From Thermodesulfobacteriota bacterium (lineage in GTDB: Bacteria > Desulfobacterota > BSN033 > WVXP01 > G020346125): 34,854 nucleotides of DNA. The stretch covers positions 3,043-37,896 of the forward strand of contig JAQYWG010000006.1 in assembly GCA_030145085.1 (NCBI GenBank), written 5' to 3'. Both the position numbers and the translations under genes were made by a program. The notes below the pieces were generated by a model. It made no database searches and was not told where the DNA came from. It saw nothing but the letters and a program-made list of their open reading frames with translations. Shown here in pieces: positions 28,637-34,854 of the stretch (its first letter is position 1; every line of letters starts with the position of its first letter).

Positions 28637-29893
28637 TTGGATAAGATCCTCATTCAGGGTGGGGAGAGATTAGTGGGTGAGGTAATCGTTAGCGGATCCA
28701 AGAATGCCACTTTGCCCATCTTTGCATCGAGTCTCCTCGCAGAGGGGGAGAATCGATTTCATGGGGTCCCGGATCTCAAGGACGGTAAGACCATATGCGA
28801 GGTCCTAAAGAAGTTGGGAGTTAAGATTGGACGTGGACAAGAAGGGGAATATTTGCTCGATGGCACGGAGCTCGTTGGATACGAAGCCCCTTACAACCTG
28901 GTTAAGACCATGAGGGCCTCAATACTGGTACTGGGCCCATTGGTCGCCAGGGCGAAAAAGGCTATAATATCGCTGCCCGGAGGATGTGCCATCGGAGCCC
29001 GGCCCGTTGACCTCCATCTAAAGGGCTTGGAAAAATTGGGGGCCGAAATTCAATTAAGGCACGGCTATATTGAGGCCAAGACAAAGGGATTGAGGGGTGC
29101 AGGCATTTACCTCGACGGGCCAACGGTAACAGGAACGGAGAATCTCATGATGGCAGCAGCCCTGGCTAAAGGGGAAACAGTGATCGAGAATGCTGCCGCG
29201 GAGCCGGAGGTAGTGGAATTGGCAGAGGTGCTCAATAAGATGGGGGCCAAGATTTCAGGGGCTGGATCAAATATTATAAGGATAAAAGGGGTAAAAAAGT
29301 TGACGGCAACGGAACACACCATCATCCCGGATCGAATTGAGGCGGGAACGTTTATGATAGCCGCTGGTGTTACCAGGGGGAATGTCCACATCCGAAACTG
29401 CAACTTGGATCATATGGAGGCCGTCGTCAACAAATTGAGAGAAGCGGGTATGGAGATACAGCAAGAGGATGATGGGGCGAGGGCGATTGGAAGTAAAAGG
29501 ATTAAGAGTGTCGATGTTAAAACCCTCCCCTATCCAGGTTTTCCCACGGATATGCAGGCTCAGATTATGGTCCTTATGACATTGGCTAAGGGATTAAGCG
29601 TGCTCTCTGAAACAATTTTCGAGAACCGATTCATCCACGTTGATGAACTCAGGAGGATGGGGGCCGACATCAAGGTTGAGCGAGACAGTGCCATCGTCAA
29701 CGGAGTCAAAGGCCTCAGCGGGGCTCCAGTGATGGCAACTGACTTGAGGGCCAGTGCGTCATTGATCCTCGCTGGGCTGGCGGCTGAGGGGCAAACAGAG
29801 ATTTCCCGGGTTTACCACCTAGATAGGGGCTATGAGAAGCTGGAGGAGAAGTTAGCAAGGCTAGGGGCTCATATCAGGAGGGTTAAGGGGTAG
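28637..29893 (+). CDS. murA: UDP-N-acetylglucosamine 1-carboxyvinyltransferase
   Basis: 418 aa. It catalyses the first committed step of peptidoglycan synthesis, adding enolpyruvate from PEP to UDP-GlcNAc. Conserved K22 (GSKNATLP) is present. The fosfomycin-reactive cysteine is C117 in [16 protein letters not shown], so the enzyme has the sensitive-type residue rather than Asp. D304-region text is GFPTDMQAQ. The start is TTG 28637, with GGGGAGGG upstream. hisD begins on the base after its stop codon. Confidence 0.97.
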   Translation: MDKILIQGGERLVGEVIVSGSKNATLPIFASSLLAEGENRFHGVPDLKDGKTICEVLKKLGVKIGRGQEGEYLLDGTELVGYEAPYNLVKTMRASILVLGPLVARAKKAIISLPGGCAIGARPVDLHLKGLEKLGAEIQLRHGYIEAKTKGLRGAGIYLDGPTVTGTENLMMAAALAKGETVIENAAAEPEVVELAEVLNKMGAKISGAGSNIIRIKGVKKLTATEHTIIPDRIEAGTFMIAAGVTRGNVHIRNCNLDHMEAVVNKLREAGMEIQQEDDGARAIGSKRIKSVDVKTLPYPGFPTDMQAQIMVLMTLAKGLSVLSETIFENRFIHVDELRRMGADIKVERDSAIVNGVKGLSGAPVMATDLRASASLILAGLAAEGQTEISRVYHLDRGYEKLEEKLARLGAHIRRVKG

Positions 29894-31261
29894 ATGAGGA
29901 TACTCAGGAGCGGGAATAAGGACTTCGAGAAACAGTTCGAAATGGTGATCAATAGGGGAAGGGAGGACCCGGAGGCGGTGGAACGGTTGGTCCAGGGCAT
30001 TTTGGGGGCGGTGAAGGCCAAAGGGGATGAGGCGGTTCTCGAATATACGAGGCGTTTTGACGGCGTGGAGCTTTCTCCTTCGCAGCTCCGGGTCTCCCGA
30101 GAGGAGATCGAAGAGGCCTATGAGAAGGTTCCGAAGGAGGATTTGGAGGCGCTGAAACTGGCCTCAGAGCGCATAGAATCCTTCCACCGAAGGCAGTTGG
30201 TGAACTCTTGGTTTGAATCAACGGCAGATGGGATCGTACTGGGCCAGATCGTAACGCCCCTTAAACGGATAGGGGCGTACATCCCGGGAGGGGAAAATCC
30301 CTATCCTTCCACCGTGTTGATGACTCTCATTCCGGCTAAAATTGCGGGCGTCAGCGAATTAATCGTGGCTTCTCCAACCTATGGAGGCAGAGGAAGCGCC
30401 CATGTATTAGCGGCAGCGGGGTTAGCTGGGGCTTCCTCAATCTTTAGGGTGGGAGGTGCCCAAGGAGTGGGGGCCCTCGCCTATGGTACCGAGTCTATCC
30501 CCAAGGTGGACAAGATAGTGGGTCCGGGAAATGTCTATGTAGCCACTGCCAAGAAGATGGTCTTTGGTGAAGTGGGAATTGATATGGTGGCGGGCCCAAG
30601 CGAAATCTGTATTTTTTCGGACGGGCATACTGCTCCTTCCTCTGTCGCTGCAGACCTGCTTTCCCAGGGGGAGCACGATGAGAAGGCGTTATTGGTTCTG
30701 ATTGTGCTATCCGAGGCTTATGCCCACGCTGTTAATGGTGAAGTTGAGAGGCAGGTGAAGGAACTAAAGAACAAGGAGGTGGTTGAACGATCATTGAGCA
30801 GTTGTAGCGCCATCATCATTGTGCGGAGCTTTGGTGAGGCCATTGATCTCATCAATGAGCTCGCCCCTGAACACCTTGAGCTCATAGTGGAGACTCCATG
30901 GGATTTGGTTGGCAGAGTTCGGAATGCCGGAGCGATATTTTTGGGTCCCTTCACCCCGGAAACGGTTGGGGATTACCTGGCGGGGACAAATCATGTACTG
31001 CCAACCGGGGGGACATCGCGCTTCTCTTCCCCCTTAGGGGTTGAGGATTTCTTGAAAAAATCTAATATAATCTCCTTCTCTCAAGAGGCACTGTCGGAAT
31101 TTAGGGAACACATCCTGAGAATGGCAGCGATGGAGGGTTTTGATGCCCATGCCAGGGCTGTGGAGATGAGATTTTCGGAGAAAAAGGGTGACGGGAGAGG
31201 AAAGGGTCGGAGAAAAAAGGGATTAAGGAGGAGGAATGGGCAGGAAGGGAGAGGTTACTAG
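29894..31261 (+). CDS. hisD: Histidinol dehydrogenase
   Basis: 455 aa. It oxidises histidinol to histidine in two NAD-dependent steps. The zinc ligands and catalytic residues can be followed: Q and H in SQGEHD, E-H in LAPEHLEL, D in GDYLAGTNH, and the C-terminal H in GFDAHARAVEMR. After that conserved end comes a tail of about 28 mostly basic residues (KKGDGRGKGRRKKGLRRRN) that is not part of the family. It exists because the frame runs through the hisB ribosome site and overlaps hisB by 26 bases. hisG, often between murA and hisD, is absent. Confidence 0.96.
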   Translation: MRILRSGNKDFEKQFEMVINRGREDPEAVERLVQGILGAVKAKGDEAVLEYTRRFDGVELSPSQLRVSREEIEEAYEKVPKEDLEALKLASERIESFHRRQLVNSWFESTADGIVLGQIVTPLKRIGAYIPGGENPYPSTVLMTLIPAKIAGVSELIVASPTYGGRGSAHVLAAAGLAGASSIFRVGGAQGVGALAYGTESIPKVDKIVGPGNVYVATAKKMVFGEVGIDMVAGPSEICIFSDGHTAPSSVAADLLSQGEHDEKALLVLIVLSEAYAHAVNGEVERQVKELKNKEVVERSLSSCSAIIIVRSFGEAIDLINELAPEHLELIVETPWDLVGRVRNAGAIFLGPFTPETVGDYLAGTNHVLPTGGTSRFSSPLGVEDFLKKSNIISFSQEALSEFREHILRMAAMEGFDAHARAVEMRFSEKKGDGRGKGRRKKGLRRRNGQEGRGY

Positions 31262-31823
31262 GAAGACGAAGGAGACGAGGATCATCCTCAGGCTTGACCT
31301 CGATGGGTTTGGCGAGCATTCCATCTCTACGGGGATTCCCTTTTTCGACCATATGCTGAGCCTATTTGCCATGCATGGATTTTTCGACCTTCATATCGAA
31401 GCCGAAGGCGATATCGGAGTTGATTTTCACCATACCGTGGAGGATGTTGGGATATGCCTGGGGGATGGATTCAAAGAAGCCATAGGGGATGGGAAGGGAT
31501 TGCGGAGGTATGGAATGGCTATTATCCCCATGGACGAAACCTTGGTCTCCGTGGCATTGGATTTATCAATGCGGCCCTACCTGGTCTACCACCCAGGGTT
31601 GAAGAAAAGGAAGATTGGGTTATTCGATTTGGATTTGATCGAGGAATTCTACAGGGCTTTTGTAAACCATAGCGGCATTACCCTCCACATTAACACGCTG
31701 TACGGGAGGAATACCCACCATATTATCGAGGCAATTTTCAAGGGGGTCGGGAGGGCCTTGGATATGGGCAGTTCACTCGATCAGAGGGTAAGGGGGGTCA
31801 TGTCGACAAAGGGGAGGTTGTAG
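31236..31823 (+). CDS. hisB: Imidazoleglycerol-phosphate dehydratase
   Basis: 195 aa, the monofunctional dehydratase without the HisN-like phosphatase of enterobacterial HisB. Metal-binding motifs: FFDHMLSLFAMHG, DFHHTVEDVGI and NTHHIIEAIFK. The ATG at 31236 has AGGAGGAGG just upstream, inside the hisD tail, so the 26-base overlap is real. It is followed after 15 bp by a lipoprotein gene, then hisA. Confidence 0.96.
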   Translation: MGRKGEVTRKTKETRIILRLDLDGFGEHSISTGIPFFDHMLSLFAMHGFFDLHIEAEGDIGVDFHHTVEDVGICLGDGFKEAIGDGKGLRRYGMAIIPMDETLVSVALDLSMRPYLVYHPGLKKRKIGLFDLDLIEEFYRAFVNHSGITLHINTLYGRNTHHIIEAIFKGVGRALDMGSSLDQRVRGVMSTKGRL

Positions 31824-31838
31824 GGAAAGGGATGAGAT

Positions 31839-32516
31839 ATGGGTGGAAGCAGGCTCAGGACATTCGTCTGGATTTTTCTCGGTCTCTGTCTGGGCAGTGG
31901 TTGCACGAAGTCTGTATTGCGGGTTGAACGGCCCGTACGATCGGTCGCAGTTGTCCCCTTTTCCATAAAGGGCCCCTCAGGAGAGGGAAGAAGATTTGTC
32001 GAAGACCCCATCAGTGGCCGGAACTTTGTGGCAGGGGAAATCACCCCCGGTGCACGGGGGGACCTAACGGGTCTCCTCTATCAAAAAATGACGGAATTTC
32101 CCCAACTGGATGTCGTTCCCCTGAAGGAAGTGGAGAAGGTCATGGAGAGGGGGAATTTCAAGAAGGAGCCCATAGCCTCAGCGCGAAAGACAGGGGAGAC
32201 ATTTGATGTGGACGGAGTTGTGTTGGGGTGGGTTTTTCGATACGAGGAGCGAATTGGGAATGCTATTTCGGTGGAACGGCCTGCCTCGGTCTCCTTTGTC
32301 ATCCATTTAGTTGGCGTGGAAGAGGGCTCTATGCTTTGGAGTGGCCGATTCCAGGAGACCCAACAACCCTTAAGTGAAAATGTATTGAAACTCGGCTCCT
32401 TTTTCCGCAGGGGAGGAGTTTGGCTAAAAGCCAAGAGCTTGGCGGGCGTGGGGATGGATGAAGTATTGGTTTCCTTTCCGGCCTCGAGGGAAGGGCCGGA
32501 ATCCGAGGGGGAATAA
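31839..32516 (+). CDS. Putative lipoprotein, function unknown
   Basis: 225 aa. A short basic N-terminus and hydrophobic stretch (TFVWIFLGLCLGSGC) end in a lipobox, LGSGC, with lipidated Cys22. The mature part, starting around SVAVVPFS, then LTGLLYQKMTEFPQLDVVPLKEVEKVM, resembles the strand-helix pattern of CsgG/GNA1162-like outer-membrane-associated lipoproteins; this is a fold-level impression, not a confident assignment. The gene is embedded between hisB (15 bp) and hisA (TAATG overlap), so it is cotranscribed with histidine genes without an evident role in that pathway. Confidence 0.8.
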   Translation: MGGSRLRTFVWIFLGLCLGSGCTKSVLRVERPVRSVAVVPFSIKGPSGEGRRFVEDPISGRNFVAGEITPGARGDLTGLLYQKMTEFPQLDVVPLKEVEKVMERGNFKKEPIASARKTGETFDVDGVVLGWVFRYEERIGNAISVERPASVSFVIHLVGVEEGSMLWSGRFQETQQPLSENVLKLGSFFRRGGVWLKAKSLAGVGMDEVLVSFPASREGPESEGE

Positions 32517-33271
32517 TGGACATCATCCCGGCCATCGACCTTAAGGGGGGTAAATGTGTTCGGCTTGTTCAGGGACGACGGGATCAGGGGACGGTTTTCT
32601 CGGATCGGCCTTGGGAGGTTGCCCAGAGGTGGGAAGACGAAGGGGCAGGGAGGTTGCATGTGGTCGATTTGGATGGTGCCTTTTTCGGGAGGCCGATCCA
32701 TGAGAGGGAGATCGAGCGAATCGTAACATCGGTTGGCATCGCCGTCCAGGTAGGAGGAGGGATGAGAAGCCTGGAGGCGATGGAGCGTTATTTGTCCGTG
32801 GGGGTGGATCGTTTTGTCTTGGGGACTATGGCCCAACGATTCCCTGATTTTGTGAGACAGGCCTGCTCCGCATTTCCGGCCAAGGTTATGGTGAGTGTCG
32901 ATGCGAGGAATGGAAAGGTGGCCGTTGAGGGATGGAGGGAAATGACATCAGTTGAGGTGATACCCTTGGCCCATCGTTTAGAGGGAGAAGGCGTTGCGGC
33001 CATTGTGTTTACGGATATCGGGCGGGATGGGACCGAGAAGGGGGTCAACCTTAAGCAAACACGAAAACTCGCGGAATCTATTGATATTCCCGTGATTGCA
33101 GCGGGAGGGGTTTCTAAGCTCGAGGATATTGAGGCCCTGTTAAAGATGGAACAGCTCGGGGTGACCGGTGTGATCATAGGAAAGGCCCTCTATTCAGGCA
33201 GTATTCATCTCAAGGAGGCTTTGGCGCTGTCATTGGGCGCAAGGCCGTCGGAGAGCAGCGGATTTCCATAA
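32516..33271 (+). CDS. hisA: Phosphoribosylformimino-5-aminoimidazole carboxamide ribotide isomerase
   Basis: 251 aa TIM barrel. It isomerises ProFAR to PRFAR, the fourth step of histidine synthesis. Both half-barrel phosphate/catalytic repeats are seen: IPAIDLKGGKCVRL with catalytic Asp8, and TDIGRDGTEKG for the second half. IAVQVGGGMRS and IAAGGVSKLEDI are the two phosphate-binding loops. The sequence fits HisA rather than HisF (SVDARNGKVAVEGW). Start ATG 32516 overlaps the lipoprotein TAA by one base. hisH, hisF and hisI are not in the window. Confidence 0.95.
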   Translation: MDIIPAIDLKGGKCVRLVQGRRDQGTVFSDRPWEVAQRWEDEGAGRLHVVDLDGAFFGRPIHEREIERIVTSVGIAVQVGGGMRSLEAMERYLSVGVDRFVLGTMAQRFPDFVRQACSAFPAKVMVSVDARNGKVAVEGWREMTSVEVIPLAHRLEGEGVAAIVFTDIGRDGTEKGVNLKQTRKLAESIDIPVIAAGGVSKLEDIEALLKMEQLGVTGVIIGKALYSGSIHLKEALALSLGARPSESSGFP

Positions 33272-33277
33272 GGGGCG

Positions 33278-33739
33278 GTGTTGAAAAGGATAGTCGTCTT
33301 CTTAGCCACGGGGTGCTATGTTGGTTATTCTCCGTTAGTTCCGGGAACAACGGGGACACTGGCATCGATTCCTCTCTACTTAATCCTCTCCCATCTCTCC
33401 CCGCTTTATTACATGGCCATCCTGCTAGGTTCCATATATATTGCGATATGGGCATCGGATGGGGCGGAAGTGCTCCTTCAATCCAGGGATTGCAAACATA
33501 TCGTCATTGATGAGATGATTGGATTTCTCGTGGCCATGTTTATGATTCCCCCAACGGTGAGGAATATCATTCTGGGCTTTCTCATGTTCCGTGCCTTCGA
33601 TATCATTAAACCCTTTCCCATTAGGACCCTCGAGGAGAGGGTGAGGGGAGGATACGGGGTGGTCCTTGACGATATTCTTGCCGGCATCTACACCAACCTC
33701 ATCATTCATGTTCTTCTCTTTACCATGCTCAAGGGGTGA
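33278..33739 (+). CDS. pgpA: Phosphatidylglycerophosphatase A
   Basis: 153 aa inner-membrane enzyme that dephosphorylates phosphatidylglycerol phosphate. Conserved elements: YSPLVPGTTGTLASIP, KHIVIDEMIGFLVAM, FRAFDIIKPFPI and GGYGVVLDDILAG, the acidic cluster expected for metal binding. Four or so hydrophobic helices. The start is GTG 33278, six bases after hisA; a TTG follows immediately. It is one base away from pncC. Confidence 0.94.
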   Translation: MLKRIVVFLATGCYVGYSPLVPGTTGTLASIPLYLILSHLSPLYYMAILLGSIYIAIWASDGAEVLLQSRDCKHIVIDEMIGFLVAMFMIPPTVRNIILGFLMFRAFDIIKPFPIRTLEERVRGGYGVVLDDILAGIYTNLIIHVLLFTMLKG

Positions 33740-33740
33740 C

Positions 33741-34244
33741 ATGGCAATACGGGAAGGCAAGACCCCCGAAGAGAAAATCGGAATTCTCTTAAGGAGAAGA
33801 AAGCTTAGCCTTTCCTTGGCTGAGTCGTGTACGGGGGGATTGATTGCCCATCGGATAACCAATGTATCGGGAAGCTCGGATTATTTTAAGATGGGAATTG
33901 TGAGCTATAGCAATGGGAGCAAAGTGGGGTTCCTGGGTGTCCCCTCGAGAGATATTGATTGTTATGGAGCGGTGAGTCGTCAGGTGGCGGAAAAGATGGC
34001 CCAGGGGATCCGTTTGAAGGCTAAAACGGACATTGGGTTGGCTACCACGGGCATCGCTGGCCCCCAGGGGGGGACTTGGGAGACGCCGGTGGGGACCGTC
34101 TTCATCGGCCTGGATCACCAGGGGGGAACTGAGGTTAGGGAATTCCGGTTTGACGGGAACCGGGAGGAGATTAAGGAAAAGGCCTCCCAGAAAAGTCTTG
34201 AGATACTCATGGACTACCTCATGGGAAAGAATACGAGCAAATAG
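33741..34244 (+). CDS. pncC: Nicotinamide-nucleotide amidase (CinA C-terminal domain, stand-alone)
   Basis: 167 aa from ATG 33741, one base after the pgpA stop. The track start (33666) overlaps pgpA and is not family-like. Motifs: LAESCTGGLIAHRIT with the catalytic Ser, YFKMGIVSYSNGSKVGFLGV, YGAVSRQVAEKMAQG, and GLATTGIAGPQGG then PVGTVFIGL. It deamidates NMN to NaMN, recycling nicotinamide nucleotide from DNA ligase. The N-terminal molybdopterin-like domain of full CinA is lacking. The nucleotidyltransferase gene downstream is also NAD-related by family. Last gene of the long plus-strand run before a repeat block. Confidence 0.93.
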   Translation: MAIREGKTPEEKIGILLRRRKLSLSLAESCTGGLIAHRITNVSGSSDYFKMGIVSYSNGSKVGFLGVPSRDIDCYGAVSRQVAEKMAQGIRLKAKTDIGLATTGIAGPQGGTWETPVGTVFIGLDHQGGTEVREFRFDGNREEIKEKASQKSLEILMDYLMGKNTSK

Positions 34245-34440
34245 TAAATTCTAAACTCTAAACAAATTCAAATGACCCAAGGTGAAAAATCAAAACAGCG
34301 TGATATGGAGGAGCGAATTTTGCTACAGAGCTTATGAAAAATTTGGGTTCTATGGTAGAAAAGGTAGAATAAAATTTTGGTCATTTGGGTTTAGATATTG
34401 TTTCGCGTTTAGTGCTTCGGATTTAGGATTTGGCCTTCTT
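34245..34440. repeat. Non-coding A+T-rich block with inverted repeats (MITE-like or intergenic repeat)
   Basis: Left part: TAAATTCTAAACTCTAAACA, with CAAATGACC at 34269-34277. Right part: GGTCATTTG at 34379-34387, followed by GGTTTAG, CGTTTAG and GATTTAG tandem-like words. The two 9-mers are exact reverse complements, and the CTAAAC/GTTTAG words continue the dyad. About 100 bp lies between. The base composition differs from both neighbours. Such CTAAAC/TTTAG-rich blocks remind me of intergenic repeats common in some uncultured-bacterium genomes; copy number cannot be judged here. The rest of the gap, to 34501, shows nothing further. Confidence 0.5.
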
Positions 34441-34501
34441 TGAGATATTCACAACTACTTGAGGCACTACAGGTAATTTTTATTCCAATTATTTTCCCTT
34501 C

Positions 34502-34854
34502 ATGATGGAACGTGTTCACGACTTCCGACTGCTTTCTCGCTGCCATGCTCTAATCGAGGAGATACGGGCAGATCCTCATCCGAGGATCCTTCTTATCTCG
34601 AGGTCCAAAGGAGCGGTGGAAAGGCGGGAGAAAGATGTTGGAATTTTCCCCTCCTCCTTCAACCCCATTACTCAAGGACATATGGCGATTCTCCATAGGG
34701 CAGCCGGGATCAAGGGCTTTCAGGAGGTTTTCGTGGTCCTGGATACGGAGGCGATGGATAAGGAGATTTTGGGGGCCACCCTGGTAGATCGGCTCTTGAT
34801 GTTACAGTTCCTCTTTGAAGATGAACCCTGCTTTTCCGTTGGGGTGAGCAATCG
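34502..34854 (+). CDS. NadD-like nicotinate-nucleotide adenylyltransferase family protein (partial)
   Basis: Open from ATG 34502 to the right edge (117 codons); a second ATG is the next codon. Residues 46-60 read VGIFPSSFNPITQGH, the nucleotidyltransferase signature with TxGH in place of the usual HxGH, followed by a helix (MAILHRAAG) and VFVVLDTEA. About 45 residues (HALIEEIRADPHPRILLISR) precede the catalytic core, which is longer than ordinary NadD. No clear ribosome site. Following pncC, a role in NAD synthesis is reasonable, but other adenylyl/cytidylyltransferases share the motif. Confidence 0.75.
   Translation, partial: MMERVHDFRLLSRCHALIEEIRADPHPRILLISRSKGAVERREKDVGIFPSSFNPITQGHMAILHRAAGIKGFQEVFVVLDTEAMDKEILGATLVDRLLMLQFLFEDEPCFSVGVSN

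Noticed and set aside
34300-34443. Short ORF through the repeat block (VIWRSEFCYRAYEKFGFYG...)
   Set aside because: Phe/Arg/Gly-rich translation of repeat words, typical of spurious ORFs in such blocks.

Overview
This window is the replication-origin neighbourhood of a Gram-negative (diderm) bacterial chromosome, flanked on the left by an acyl-CoA metabolism cluster. Diderm evidence: YidC carries the large periplasmic domain, GyrB has the ~165-residue insert of the long Gram-negative form, and there is a lipobox lipoprotein. The run coaE-rho-rpmE-prfA-prmC-murA-his resembles what I remember of Desulfobacterota/deltaproteobacterial chromosomes (e.g. Geobacter relatives). An uncultured member of that assemblage is my best guess; I could not test it.

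Layout. 1-3371 (minus): a coenzyme-B12 acyl-CoA mutase in two subunits, followed by an HMG-CoA-synthase-like protein fused to a zinc-ribbon/OB-fold domain that runs off the left edge. A strong sigma70-type promoter lies upstream at 3480-3509. 3835-4689 (plus): a divergent 3-hydroxyacyl-CoA dehydrogenase. 4706-7444 (minus): uvrA. 7705-8847 (plus): an MFS exporter. 8967-9935 and 10050-11477 (minus): two radical SAM proteins. The second follows mnmE by one base, and its first codons lie inside a perfect 16-bp parS centromere site. 11479-16095 (minus): the classic origin-proximal operon rpmH-rnpA-yidD-yidC-khpB(jag)-mnmE. 16478-24245 (plus): gyrA, dnaA, dnaN, gyrB. The gyrA-dnaA gap has a palindromic pair of DnaA boxes and the dnaA-dnaN gap is about 81% A+T. 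24291-34244 (plus): coaE, rho, rpmE, prfA, prmC, murA, hisD, hisB, a lipoprotein, hisA, pgpA, pncC, mostly overlapping or a few bases apart. 34245-34501: a non-coding inverted-repeat block. 34502-end: the start of a NadD-like nucleotidyltransferase.

Gene orientation flips near 16.1-16.5 kb: mostly minus to the left, all plus to the right. The + strand looks C-rich on the left and G-rich on the right. With the DnaA boxes and parS this places oriC between rpmH and dnaN. Expected neighbours absent from the window are mnmG, rsmG, parA, parB, recF and hisG.

Most of the window is ordinary housekeeping. The least ordinary parts are: (i) the mutase, which keeps the substrate-binding Tyr/Arg/His of methylmalonyl-CoA mutase but has a run of six glycines where the family usually has an HCQTSG-like loop, paired with a synthase-like protein lacking the catalytic cysteine; (ii) the parS site built into a radical SAM start; (iii) two radical SAM genes of unknown function at the end of the mnmE operon; (iv) the repeat block near the right end.
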